Positions 17,753-26,973 are shown, numbered from the stretch's first letter. The stretch: DNA of 47,784 bases from Spirochaetaceae bacterium 4572_59 (GCA_002084805.1 NBMC01000010.1:1-47784); one strand, 5' to 3'. Notes: generated by a model from the letters alone, not told the origin. Program-made: numbers and translations.

Positions 17753-18677
17753 TGCTTATATTATAAGAAAAATATTCAGGGCTTTTTTAACTATCTGGAT
17801 AGTTACATCATTTGTTTTTTTAATATTACGACTTTCCGGAGATCCGACAGTTTCGGTACTGGGATTAGAGGCAAGTCCGGAAGCAGTGGAAGCTTTTCAT
17901 GCAAAATGGGGTCTTGATGATCCCATACATGTTCAGTATTTAAGATTCTTTGCGAATGTTTTTCAGGGAGATATGGGAGTTTCCATACTTGAAGGGAGAA
18001 GTGCATTGACAGCAGTTCTTTCCAGATTACCGGCTACAGTCAGTCTTATGGTAATATCAACTATTCTAACTTTTTCAGTTGGAATTTTTTTTGGAGTAAT
18101 GGCATCCCTGTATCATAATACCCACAAAGATCAGATCATAATGACAGTCGCCGCAAGTGGATTCAGCATTCCGACATTTGTTCTCGGGGTGGTTCTTGTA
18201 TTAATATTCTCTGTGAATCTGGGTTGGCTTCCATCAACTGGTAGTGCCACTTGGAAACACTACATTATGCCCGTTCTGACAATGACGATTGTAGATGCCG
18301 CGGTTTTTGCGCGGTTTACCCGTTCGGCAATGCTTGAAGTTCTGTATCAACCTTATATGAAAACAGCCCTCGCAAAAGGAATGTCATGGGGACAGGCCGT
18401 AAGACGACATGCTATCCCGAATGCAGCTATTCCGGTTGTTACAATTATGGGTTTCTGGATTGGAGCCTTAATTGCAGGTGCTGTTATAGCGGAATCAATT
18501 TTTGCATGGCCGGGAGTCGGTCGACTTTTAGTTTATTCCGTGAAACATCGTGATTACAATGTTGTTCAGGTTATCGTTATGCTAATCAGTGTTTCTATGG
18601 TAATTACGAACCTAATCATAGACATTATTTACGGGAAACTGGATCCGAGAGTCAGTATTGACAGAGGAGCTGAATAA
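17745..18677 (+). CDS. ABC transporter permease, DppB type
   Basis: 310 residues with about six transmembrane helices and the usual long periplasmic segment after helix 1. The N-terminal part VLGLEASPEAVEAFHAKWGLD and the EAA-like coupling loop (around TALAKGMSWGQAVRRHAIPN) are typical of DppB/OppB permeases. It pairs with the DppC-type permease encoded two bases after its stop. Confidence 0.9.
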   Translation: MNSAYIIRKIFRAFLTIWIVTSFVFLILRLSGDPTVSVLGLEASPEAVEAFHAKWGLDDPIHVQYLRFFANVFQGDMGVSILEGRSALTAVLSRLPATVSLMVISTILTFSVGIFFGVMASLYHNTHKDQIIMTVAASGFSIPTFVLGVVLVLIFSVNLGWLPSTGSATWKHYIMPVLTMTIVDAAVFARFTRSAMLEVLYQPYMKTALAKGMSWGQAVRRHAIPNAAIPVVTIMGFWIGALIAGAVIAESIFAWPGVGRLLVYSVKHRDYNVVQVIVMLISVSMVITNLIIDIIYGKLDPRVSIDRGAE

Positions 18678-18679
18678 TT

Positions 18680-19558
18680 ATGCAGAATACGATAACAAAT
18701 GGAAAAAGAACACTAATAGAGAGGAAAGGTATCTCGGCTAAAACTTTGTTGGTTATTATTGCAGCAATCTGGCTTCTAGCTATGATTTTAATCGGAATAT
18801 CAGCTCCGCTTATAGCTGTGCATGATTATCAGCAGATAGATCTTGTAAAAAGACTACTTCCTCCGTCATGGATGGCAGGCGGAGACGCTGATCATTTCTT
18901 CGGGACAGATAATCTGGGAAGAGATAATCTGAGCAGACTCTTTTATTCAATCAGATTATCTTTATTAGTTGCCATTCTGGGAACAGTTATTTGCGCCATA
19001 GTCGGAACAACCATTGGTTTTGTTGCAGCTCATTTCAGGGGATTTGTCGATGATATTATAATGATGCTTGTCGACTTTCAGGCAAGCCTTCCATTTATGA
19101 TTCTAGCTCTTGCTGTAATTGCTTTTTTTGAGAGCAGTATTGTGCTTTTTATTGGAATAATGGGTATCTATGGATGGGAAAGATATGCGAGGTTTGCCAG
19201 AGCACTTGCCCTGTCTGCAGAAGAACAGGGATATGCTGTTGCTGTGAGAACTTTCGGGGCTTCTCCCGTAAGGGTATATGTTCGTCATATTCTGCCGAAT
19301 GTCGGTAACACACTGCTTGTCAATATGACGTTGAATTTTCCGAAAGTAATACTTATGGAAACATCATTGAGCTTTCTCGGATTAGGAATCCAGCCACCCA
19401 ATACAAGCCTTGGTAATCTGGTCGGTTTCGGAAGAGATTATCTCCTCACAGCATGGTGGCTGACAATCATTCCGGCTGCTGCAATTTTTCTGACTACACT
19501 TTCAATGAGTATTCTGGGTGACTGGGTAAGAGATAAACTGGATCCGGCATTAAAATAA
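18680..19558 (+). CDS. ABC transporter permease, DppC type
   Basis: 292 residues. An N-terminal helix, the segment FFGTDNLGRDNLSRLFYSIR that is near-diagnostic of DppC/OppC permeases, and an EAA loop (AVAVRTFGASPVRVYVRHIL). It completes the importer of binding protein, two ATPases and two permeases. The 104-base space before the MFS gene contains an imperfect G+C-rich hairpin (about 19584-19619) that may weaken read-through. Confidence 0.9.
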   Translation: MQNTITNGKRTLIERKGISAKTLLVIIAAIWLLAMILIGISAPLIAVHDYQQIDLVKRLLPPSWMAGGDADHFFGTDNLGRDNLSRLFYSIRLSLLVAILGTVICAIVGTTIGFVAAHFRGFVDDIIMMLVDFQASLPFMILALAVIAFFESSIVLFIGIMGIYGWERYARFARALALSAEEQGYAVAVRTFGASPVRVYVRHILPNVGNTLLVNMTLNFPKVILMETSLSFLGLGIQPPNTSLGNLVGFGRDYLLTAWWLTIIPAAAIFLTTLSMSILGDWVRDKLDPALK

Positions 19559-19662
19559 AAAAATACTAACTATATAACAATTTTCCTCCTGCAGTGCTGA
19601 TTGATAAACAGCAAGAGGGGGGAGCTTTTGATGTCTGATTTTAAAAGGATTTGATTAATTAT

Positions 19663-20907
19663 ATGAATATTAGTAGATGGCAGAGAAAAATATTTCTTTT
19701 CTCATGGTTTGCATATGCCAGTGCCTACCTTGTCAGGACAAACATTTCAATTGCACTGCCTCAGATGGCAAAATCTCTGGAATGGAATAATACAACTATC
19801 GGTATAGTCGGTAGTATCTTTTTCTGGATGTATGCGCTTGGACAATTAATAAACGGACATCTTGGAGACAAAGTAAACAGTAAATTATTTATCTTTACAG
19901 GACTTTGTGTTTCATCGCTTTTGAATATTATCGTGGGATTTTCTCAAAACTTTTTTCTGATAACCATCTTATGGGCTTTAAATGGATTTTTCTTGTCCAT
20001 GCTATGGGGGCCAATGGTTAAAACCTTCTCCTACTGGTTTTCGAAAGAAAAGCAGACTAAAATTGCCGTAGGCATTTCTACATCAATGATCGGTGGATAT
20101 TTAATATCATGGGGAGTTGTCGGGGTCATAATGTACTATACCTCCTGGCAGTATGCTTTCTGGATTCCGGGAGCTATTGTGCTTATTTATTCTTTTATCT
20201 GGTTGATTAATATGAAAAATCATCCGGAAGATGTCGGTTTAGTATCTCCAAATCACTATCAGAGGAAGGTCGAGGGACAGAATGGAGCTATCTCCCTTAT
20301 TAAAATAATAAAGGATACAAAATTATGGTTAATAGCCATAGCGTGTATTGCCCAGGGTGTAATAAAAGATGGAATAACTCTGTGGGGACCCACATTTTTA
20401 TTGCAGACACAGGATCTTGATCCAAAAATAATAATGGTCTTATCGCTTTTTATTCCATTCTTAAGTCTTCTAGGAATCTTTTTTGCAGGATGGTTAAATG
20501 AAAAGCTGGGATTTCAGGAGAAAAGGACAATCAAATATCTGATAATGGGAGCGATTTTCAATACTTTTATACTTTATCTGTATTCTTCTGTAAATGTATA
20601 TGTTAGTACATTGGCGATCAGCTTTGCTGCCGCGTTTATGTATGGTGCTAATTCCCTGCTGCTTACAATAATACCTCTGAAATACTTAAAATATCATAAA
20701 GTTTCAGCTGTTGCTGGATTTCTGGATTTCTCCTCATATATGGGTGCAGCTCTTACCGGGGTTCTTACAGGTTTTATGGTTGATAAGTTCGGCTGGACCA
20801 GCATTTTTCTACTTTGGTCTGTTTTTGCAGTTTCAGGTATCGTTTCAATTGCAATTTCAGGGAAATATGAAAAACAGTCAATGGAAACTTTAGAGAGTTT
20901 GGCTTGA
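19663..20907 (+). CDS. MFS transporter, GlpT/OPA-like
   Basis: About 414 residues with roughly 12 transmembrane helices. The N-terminus (YASAYLVRTNISIALPQMA) and the motif after helix 2 (GHLGDKVNSK) resemble organophosphate:phosphate antiporter-type MFS carriers such as GlpT. A TTG at 19651 is also in frame. The ATG at 19663 is preferred although the AGGA lies 13 bases away. It sits between the ABC importer and the GH3 gene, so it may carry a sugar, a sugar phosphate or a phosphorolysis product. The substrate is not readable from the sequence. Confidence 0.75.
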   Translation: MNISRWQRKIFLFSWFAYASAYLVRTNISIALPQMAKSLEWNNTTIGIVGSIFFWMYALGQLINGHLGDKVNSKLFIFTGLCVSSLLNIIVGFSQNFFLITILWALNGFFLSMLWGPMVKTFSYWFSKEKQTKIAVGISTSMIGGYLISWGVVGVIMYYTSWQYAFWIPGAIVLIYSFIWLINMKNHPEDVGLVSPNHYQRKVEGQNGAISLIKIIKDTKLWLIAIACIAQGVIKDGITLWGPTFLLQTQDLDPKIIMVLSLFIPFLSLLGIFFAGWLNEKLGFQEKRTIKYLIMGAIFNTFILYLYSSVNVYVSTLAISFAAAFMYGANSLLLTIIPLKYLKYHKVSAVAGFLDFSSYMGAALTGVLTGFMVDKFGWTSIFLLWSVFAVSGIVSIAISGKYEKQSMETLESLA

Positions 20908-20926
20908 GTTCTCGGGAGAGAAAAGA

Positions 20927-22498
20927 ATGAATAAATTGATATTGAGTGAACTGACTATCGAACAGAAAATAGGACAGATGCTATTCTGCAGGCAGCCGAT
21001 AGACCAGGAAGATAAAGATTTTATGATTGAGCTTATTAGAAGAAGGAGTCTGGGGGGAGTACATATTTGGGATCCGGAGAAAACTCCTGTGAATGAGTTT
21101 CTGGAAGCTGCTGATTACCCTCTTCTGATAGGTGAAAATATGGAATATGGTTTTGAACATGGAGCTGTCAATTTCCCCTGTCCCTTAGCTATAGCTTCGA
21201 CAAATTCCACTGAAACGGCCTATGAATCAGCCAGAATTATTGCTGAAAATGCCAGAGAAGCCGGTTATAATATCGCGTTCGGTCCGGTGATGGATCTGGC
21301 TATGAATCCGTTATCCAGCTGTGTAGGTCCAAGATCCTATGGAGAGAATAAAGAACTTGTAGCTGGAATGACAGCTTCCGTAATTGATGGGTTTCAGGAA
21401 CAAGGAGTCATCGTTACTGCTAAACATTATCCCGGTTTCGGAGAATCTTCAGTGGATTCTCATCTTGGTATGGTTTATTTAACACAGAATGAAGAGGATC
21501 TGATAAACAGGGAGTTATATCCCTATATAGAGAATGTTGCAGACTTATCCGGGATTATGGTAGGGCATATCATGGTTCCAAAAGTAGACCCGGAATACCC
21601 GGCATCCTTATCTTCAAAATTAATTTCGATAATAAGGCGTTTGGGATATAAAGGTCTTCTGATTACAGATTCTCTGGCTATGGTTGGTCTTACAAATCAT
21701 TTTGGTCTTGAGGAATGTCATTCTCTGTCAATGAAAGCTGGAAATGATATGCTTCTTGCCAGTTATAGAATTCCGGCAAAACAGACATATTCTTATATGC
21801 TTGCTACCTATAAGAATGGTCTTGTGTCGGAACAGCAGATAAATGCTGCTGTTTCCAGAATTATTGAAGCTCAGAATAAGACTCTTAAAACCTGTCGACA
21901 CGATGACGATGTTGAAACTCTAATTCAAAAATCAGAAAAAATGAGTGAAAAATCGATAGCGTCAATTTTAACAGGAGTTAATAAGGCTGAAATACCTGTA
22001 GATAAAAGATATTTATTTGTTGTTCAGGAAGCGAATAAATTTGTTAATCCCGTTACAAATGAAATGGAAGAAGAAAAAAGCGGATTACAGGGAATTGAAA
22101 AGCTTATCGCTGATAATTTTATAAATTCTGATATTGTAAAAATAAATGACTTTCCCAGTACGTCCCAGATGGAATATGTAGTCAATATGACAATGAGCTA
22201 TGAAAGTATTGTTCTGATTGTCTATAATAAGACTGACCATTATACCGGTTCTAGTGATCTTACAAAACGTTTTCTGGCTTTATTTGATGCAATTTCACAT
22301 AAAGTCAGTGCCGTTGTTTCTTTTGGAAACCCCTATGCAGTCAGAGAGTATCCTGAGGTTCCGAGAATTATTTTGGGATACGAAGGTGGTTATTGTGAAA
22401 AGGCAGCTTTTAAAGTCCTTTGCGGGGAAATTGAAGCAACAGGAAAAATACCGGTTTCCATTAATTCGATAAATAAAAATAAAGAAGGGAAAAAATGA
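20927..22498 (+). CDS. GH3 enzyme of NagZ type, possible beta-glucoside phosphorylase
   Basis: 523 residues. The N-terminal TIM barrel carries the NagZ signature KHYPGFGESSVDSH (166-179), with the Asp177-His179 acid/base dyad, and LLITDSLAM with D248 as the expected nucleophile. A C-terminal domain of about 180 residues follows. GH3 enzymes with this dyad include beta-N-acetylglucosaminidases, and Nag3 of Cellulomonas fimi is known to act as a retaining phosphorylase giving beta-sugar 1-phosphate. The directly coupled beta-phosphoglucomutase gene (ATGA overlap) makes phosphorolysis of a beta-glucoside attractive here. No signal peptide is seen, so it is cytoplasmic. The alternative is an ordinary beta-N-acetylglucosaminidase in cell-wall recycling. 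Confidence 0.85.
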   Translation: MNKLILSELTIEQKIGQMLFCRQPIDQEDKDFMIELIRRRSLGGVHIWDPEKTPVNEFLEAADYPLLIGENMEYGFEHGAVNFPCPLAIASTNSTETAYESARIIAENAREAGYNIAFGPVMDLAMNPLSSCVGPRSYGENKELVAGMTASVIDGFQEQGVIVTAKHYPGFGESSVDSHLGMVYLTQNEEDLINRELYPYIENVADLSGIMVGHIMVPKVDPEYPASLSSKLISIIRRLGYKGLLITDSLAMVGLTNHFGLEECHSLSMKAGNDMLLASYRIPAKQTYSYMLATYKNGLVSEQQINAAVSRIIEAQNKTLKTCRHDDDVETLIQKSEKMSEKSIASILTGVNKAEIPVDKRYLFVVQEANKFVNPVTNEMEEEKSGLQGIEKLIADNFINSDIVKINDFPSTSQMEYVVNMTMSYESIVLIVYNKTDHYTGSSDLTKRFLALFDAISHKVSAVVSFGNPYAVREYPEVPRIILGYEGGYCEKAAFKVLCGEIEATGKIPVSINSINKNKEGKK

Positions 22499-23148
22499 GT
22501 ATAGATATAAAGTTAGTGATTTTTGATTTGGATGGAGTTTTGACAGATACTGCTGCGTTTCATTCAAAAGCATGGGCTAAATTGGCTGATGATCACGGGA
22601 TTCCTTATAGTGAAGAGGATGATGAAAAATTAAAAGGAATAGATCGATCAGCAGCTTTGGAAATAATCCTGGAAAAATCCAGAAAAAAATACACAGAGCT
22701 GGAAAAAAGAGAAATGTGCAATATTAAGAATGAGCACTATAAGTTATTAATAAATGATATGTCTGCAAGTGATATTCTGCCAGGTTCTGTAGAAACCCTT
22801 GAAAAACTGAAAAGGGATGGGATTAAAATTGCTCTGGCTTCAGCTAGTAAAAATGCAGAAACAGTTGTTACAAAACTCGGCATTAAGGATTATTTTGACT
22901 ATATTGTAGATTCCAGAGAGATAAAAAAAGGAAAACCGAATCCGGAAATATTTTTAAAAGCTGCGGATGAGTTAAAGATGGATATAAAGCATTGTATAGG
23001 TGTCGAAGATGCTATTGCCGGTGTTAAGGCTATTAAAAGTGCCGGGATGAAGGCTATTGGCATTGGTGATGAAAAAATTCTGAGTGAGGCTGACTTTGTT
23101 ATTAATTCTTTGGAGAATTTTAATTATGCTATAGAAAAATTAGAATAA
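22495..23148 (+). CDS. pgmB: beta-phosphoglucomutase (HAD family)
   Basis: 217 residues, the usual length. The HAD motif FDLDGVLTDTAAFHSKAW contains nucleophile D11 and acid/base D13. LKGIDRSAALEIIL matches the family's substrate-binding LKGxxR loop. ALASASKNA (motif II), the motif III lysine in KKGKPNPEIF and GVEDAIAG (motif IV) all match beta-PGM rather than a general phosphatase. The enzyme converts beta-D-glucose 1-phosphate to glucose 6-phosphate through a beta-1,6-bisphosphate. The ATG overlaps the GH3 stop. Beta-PGM normally follows a phosphorylase that releases beta-Glc1P, which supports that role for the GH3 enzyme. Confidence 0.9.
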   Translation: MSIDIKLVIFDLDGVLTDTAAFHSKAWAKLADDHGIPYSEEDDEKLKGIDRSAALEIILEKSRKKYTELEKREMCNIKNEHYKLLINDMSASDILPGSVETLEKLKRDGIKIALASASKNAETVVTKLGIKDYFDYIVDSREIKKGKPNPEIFLKAADELKMDIKHCIGVEDAIAGVKAIKSAGMKAIGIGDEKILSEADFVINSLENFNYAIEKLE

Positions 23149-23166
23149 CGATTGAATAATTACGAC

Positions 23167-23198
23167 TTACAGGTTTTCCTTTGTTCCGCGTCTCTATT
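23167..23198 (+). repeat. right copy of 32-bp direct repeat flanking the A+T-rich island
   Basis: Thirty of 32 bases match 11334-11365. In the same phase it still reads FSFVPRLY then TGA, an alternative tail of the pcm relic, but no coding sequence leads into it. It marks the abrupt end of the A+T-rich block, 18 bases after the beta-PGM stop. Confidence 0.75.
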
Positions 23199-23235
23199 GA
23201 GACACGCCTCTCTGAACAGGGACGATTCCTCTTTA

Positions 23236-23263
23236 TTGATTTTTTCTGTATAACTTCTATACT
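23236..23263 (+). promoter_or_regulatory. candidate promoter of the hybrid kinase gene
   Basis: TTGATT (23236-23241) and TATACT (23258-23263) with a 16-base spacer. The ATG at 23273 lies only nine bases after the -10, so the transcript would be almost leaderless. No Shine-Dalgarno is visible before that ATG. Confidence 0.4.
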
Positions 23264-23272
23264 TCTTATCAG

Positions 23273-25855
23273 ATGGTTCATAAAAGAAATCTTTTGATAC
23301 TCAATTATCTCATTTTACTTTCTCTTTCTGCGTATTCTAAATCACAGCCCCGGCATATTCTGTATTTGAGCTCTTATGACTCACGGATGAGTTGGTCTGG
23401 GGATATCCTCAGGGGGCTGGAAGATCTTCTGGATCCGGAGCACAATAATATTCTCCTGCATGTAGAGTATATGGACACAAAAGAGTTTAATAGTGAACCC
23501 TACCTGAGGGCTTTCGGGGAGCTCCTGGAACTTAAGTACCGGGATACTCCCGTATCTCTTCTATTATGCTCGGATAACAATGCCTTTGAGTTCCTGCGGG
23601 CCAATCATAAAAGACTTTATCCTTCCATCCCCGTAGTATTTTGTGGAATCAATGACTTTAAAAAAGATATGATTGCAGAACATCCTGAATTTACCGGAGT
23701 GACGGAAGTCATTCCAGCCGCTGATACTATTGAATTTGCCTTGAAAATGCATCCTGATACTCGGGAAGTCTATATAATCAATGATTATCTTACCACAGGA
23801 TTGGGCTGGCAGAGTGAAATGAAAAATCAGCTGTCCTATCTGGAAAATCGGGTAAAGCTCAGTTATTCGGAGAATCTGAGTATGGAGGAGCTGCGGCGGA
23901 AGATCGCATCCTTTCAGAAGGAAACTATTATACTGCTGGGTGCCTTTTACTCCGACCGGGATGGTCAATCCTTTACTTATGAGAGCTCGGGAGAGCTCCT
24001 GTCCCGAGCCAGTGAAGTTCCATTTTACTGTCTCCTGGATTTCAATATCAGAGCCGGGTCCCTGGGGGGTAAGGTCCTCAGTGGTTATTCTCAGGGGGAG
24101 GCTATGGCCGGGATCGCAAAGCGCTTGCTTGATGGCGAATCCCCCCGGAATATCCCGGTAATAGTAGAGGGGGTGAATTCCTTTGTATTTAACTACCCTC
24201 AATTGGAGCGCTTCGGGATATCTGAGAGCCAGTTACCAGAGAACAGCATTCTCATCAACCGTCCCTATTCGGTTTATGAGGAGTATAAGCGTGAAATCGG
24301 GCTGTTTCTGTCTCTGTTTCTTATTCTGATAATTGCAGTTATCGCCTTAGTCATCAATATACTCAGAAAGAATCAGGTTGAAACTACCCTCAGAGAGCTG
24401 GTTGAGGCCTCCTGGGAGGGAATTGTTATTCATGACAGGGGAACGGTAATTCAGTGTAACAACATGTTTCTTTCCATGTTCGGTTATAGCAGTGATGAGA
24501 TTATGGGCAAAAATATTCTTAGCTGGATATTCACTCCAGAGTCATTGCCAGAGGTCCGGAAAAGAATTGAAACGGAGGATATTGCATCCTATGGATCCAC
24601 TGGTATAAGAAAGGACGGTACTGTTTTCCCCCTGGAAATCCGTTTGAGGATTGTCCAATACCGGGGAGAAACCGTTAGGGTGTCCGTCATACGGGATCTT
24701 ACAGAACAGAAAAAGATGGAAGAGCGCTTAAGCCAATCTCAGAAGATGCAGGCTATCGGTACTCTTGCCGGGGGAATCGCTCATGACTTTAATAATATTC
24801 TGAGCGCCGTTATAGGCTATGCCGATTTGGGGCTGCTGAGTGTTAACGCGGACTCCCAACTCTATTCTTATTTTAATCAAATTCTGATGGCCGGAACAAG
24901 AGCCCGGGATCTGACCAGGCAGATACTGACATTCAGTCGACAATCAGGGAAAGAAAAAATCTCGACCAATCTGGGGTCTCTCATTAAGGAGACCATGGCG
25001 CTGATGAAAGCCACACTTCCCTCCACTATTCAGATAAACCTGGATCTCAATCCCGATATTTTTGTTATGGCCGATTCTGTGCAGTTGCAGCAGGTTATCA
25101 TGAATCTCTGCACCAACGCGGGATTAGCCATGCGGGAGAACGGGGGAATTCTGAAAATGGTACTGAAGAAGGTTCAGCTTGACGAAGAGAGTTTTCCTTC
25201 TGGGCAGAAACTTCCTGCCGGTTCCTACGCCAGGCTGATTGTCAGCGATACCGGCTGCGGGATGCCAGAGGTCGTCCGGTCACGGATCTTTGAACCATTT
25301 TACACAACCCGTAAGCATGGAGAGGGAACCGGAATGGGACTTTCGGTGGTTCATGGGATTATTATGGATCTTTCAGGCGGTATATCAGTGTACAGTAGCG
25401 AAGGGGAAGGAAGCGTCTTTACCATTTTTCTTCCTGTCTGTTATAGAAGCCCGCAACAGGAAGAGAAACCCGGTCATATAGAAGGCGGTAGTGAGAGAAT
25501 CCTCTTTGTCGATGATGAACTCTATCAGGTCAATCTGGCAACGGATCTCCTGGGGGCATTGGGATACCGCGTAGTCACAACTGTCAGCAGCCGGGACGCT
25601 CTTGAGATATTCCGTGCAGCTCCAGAGGATTTTGATCTGCTTATCAGTGATCTTACTATGCCCGAAATGACAGGCGATGATCTGGTTAGGCAGGTCCATC
25701 ATATCCGGCCGGAAATGCCTGTCCTGATGTGCTCCGGATACAGTGAGCGGATCTCCCGGGAAAAGCTGGAGAAAATAGGCATCAGCCATGTGATGATGAA
25801 ACCGCTTCGGTTGCAGGAGCTTGCGGTCAGTGTAAGAGATGTTCTCGGATCCTGA
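23273..25855 (+). CDS. hybrid sensor histidine kinase with ABC-type binding domain and PAS
   Basis: 860 residues. A signal/anchor segment (about 5-22) is followed by a periplasmic ABC_sub_bind-like domain (about 28-330; HILYLSSYDSRMSWSG at its start). Then come a transmembrane helix (about 343-365), a PAS domain (about 370-480), a HisKA domain with GGIAHDFNNILSAVIGYADL (H504), an ATPase domain with DTGCGMPEVV, EGTGMGLSVV and FEPFYTT, and a C-terminal receiver with acceptor D793 (LLISDLTMPEMTG) and a Lys in MMKPLR. It probably senses a small molecule outside the membrane and passes phosphate to an unlinked output protein. No separate regulator is adjacent. It lies just beyond the island border and has the base composition of the flanks. 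Confidence 0.88.
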   Translation: MVHKRNLLILNYLILLSLSAYSKSQPRHILYLSSYDSRMSWSGDILRGLEDLLDPEHNNILLHVEYMDTKEFNSEPYLRAFGELLELKYRDTPVSLLLCSDNNAFEFLRANHKRLYPSIPVVFCGINDFKKDMIAEHPEFTGVTEVIPAADTIEFALKMHPDTREVYIINDYLTTGLGWQSEMKNQLSYLENRVKLSYSENLSMEELRRKIASFQKETIILLGAFYSDRDGQSFTYESSGELLSRASEVPFYCLLDFNIRAGSLGGKVLSGYSQGEAMAGIAKRLLDGESPRNIPVIVEGVNSFVFNYPQLERFGISESQLPENSILINRPYSVYEEYKREIGLFLSLFLILIIAVIALVINILRKNQVETTLRELVEASWEGIVIHDRGTVIQCNNMFLSMFGYSSDEIMGKNILSWIFTPESLPEVRKRIETEDIASYGSTGIRKDGTVFPLEIRLRIVQYRGETVRVSVIRDLTEQKKMEERLSQSQKMQAIGTLAGGIAHDFNNILSAVIGYADLGLLSVNADSQLYSYFNQILMAGTRARDLTRQILTFSRQSGKEKISTNLGSLIKETMALMKATLPSTIQINLDLNPDIFVMADSVQLQQVIMNLCTNAGLAMRENGGILKMVLKKVQLDEESFPSGQKLPAGSYARLIVSDTGCGMPEVVRSRIFEPFYTTRKHGEGTGMGLSVVHGIIMDLSGGISVYSSEGEGSVFTIFLPVCYRSPQQEEKPGHIEGGSERILFVDDELYQVNLATDLLGALGYRVVTTVSSRDALEIFRAAPEDFDLLISDLTMPEMTGDDLVRQVHHIRPEMPVLMCSGYSERISREKLEKIGISHVMMKPLRLQELAVSVRDVLGS

Positions 25856-25877
25856 AGCTGTAATAAAGCTAATTATT

Positions 25878-25889
25878 GTACACGTGTAC
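25878..25889. promoter_or_regulatory. 12-bp palindrome GTACACGTGTAC upstream of galE
   Basis: A perfect palindrome, 71 bases before the galE start and 23 bases after the kinase stop. The size and symmetry fit a dimeric regulator site, but no consensus promoter could be placed at normal spacing. Confidence 0.3.
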
Positions 25890-25959
25890 TTGATGCTTCT
25901 TCTAAAATGATCTAAGCTGTTGATATTTGAATAATAATACAATGGAAAAGGAGTATCCT

Positions 25960-26973
25960 GTGGGAAAAATACTGATCACCGGGGGAGCTGGATATATTGC
26001 ATCACACACCAATCTGGAGCTGATTAAAGCCGGTTATGATATCGTTCTGGCCGATAATCTCTGCAATTCCTCTTTGGAAGCAGTGCGGAGAGTGGAAGAA
26101 CTCTCCGGTACAAAACTGCCCTTCTATAAAGTAGATTTGAAAGATATTGATGCCTTGAGAAAAGTTTTTGAAGCAGAACCGGAAATTAGAGCTGTAATTC
26201 ATTTTGCCGCCTTGAAAGCTGTGGGTGAGTCTGTAGAAAATCCTCTCCTTTACTATGAAAACAATATCGCAGGATCTTTGAACCTATTTAAAATCATGGA
26301 TGAAATGGCTGTGAAACAACTGGTATTCTCCTCTTCTGCTACTGTTTATGGTGATCCCGAGTCTGTTCCTGTAAAAGAGGATTTTCCAGTTCAGGCAACC
26401 AACCCCTACGGGCAGACCAAGTTGATGATGGAACAGATCCTGATTGATGCGGCAAAAGCCAAGGGCTGGGACATTACCATCCTGCGCTACTTTAACCCGG
26501 TTGGAGCTCACGGTTCCGGAAAGATCGGGGAAGATCCAGAGTATCCCAATAATCTCCTTCCCTTTGTTTCTCAGGTTGCAGCGGGACTCCGTGAAAAAGT
26601 AATGGTATTCGGTAAGGACTGGGACACCCCCGATGGAACGGGAGTCCGCGACTATATCCATGTGGTGGACCTGGCAGTGGCTCATGTTAAAGCCTTGGAT
26701 AAACTGAAAGTGCAAAAAGGTGTTTCCATCTACAATATCGGAACCGGAAAAGGCTATTCCGTTCTTGAGATGATAGGGGCCTTTGAAGAGGTCTGCGGTC
26801 ATGAAATTCCCTGGGAATTCGGTCCCCGGAGAGCCGGAGATATTGCCAGCGTTTATGGTGATCCCAGCCTGGCTGCCAGAGAGCTTGGCTGGAAGGCCGA
26901 GTCCGATCTGAAAGAGATGGTGGAATCCGCCTGGAAATGGCAGAGCCAGAATCCCAGGGGGTATAAGAGCTGA
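25960..26973 (+). CDS. galE: UDP-glucose 4-epimerase
   Basis: 337 residues from a GTG at 25960 with AAGGAG six bases upstream. In-frame TTG 25927 and ATG 25942 are rejected: the Shine-Dalgarno lies after them and the GTG gives the usual GalE N-terminus. Motifs: NAD-binding ILITGGAGYIASHTN (an Ala where GYIGSH is usual), SSSATVYGDPE, catalytic YGQTK (Tyr and Lys), RYFNPVGAH and DYIHVVDLA. It interconverts UDP-glucose and UDP-galactose for galactose metabolism and for glycolipid or polysaccharide precursors. It is probably monocistronic. Confidence 0.93.
   Translation: MGKILITGGAGYIASHTNLELIKAGYDIVLADNLCNSSLEAVRRVEELSGTKLPFYKVDLKDIDALRKVFEAEPEIRAVIHFAALKAVGESVENPLLYYENNIAGSLNLFKIMDEMAVKQLVFSSSATVYGDPESVPVKEDFPVQATNPYGQTKLMMEQILIDAAKAKGWDITILRYFNPVGAHGSGKIGEDPEYPNNLLPFVSQVAAGLREKVMVFGKDWDTPDGTGVRDYIHVVDLAVAHVKALDKLKVQKGVSIYNIGTGKGYSVLEMIGAFEEVCGHEIPWEFGPRRAGDIASVYGDPSLAARELGWKAESDLKEMVESAWKWQSQNPRGYKS

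Noticed and set aside
11341..23198. Prophage or integrative element with its own integrase
   Set aside because: The flanking repeat fits integration, but no integrase, transposase, relaxase or phage gene is present between the copies.
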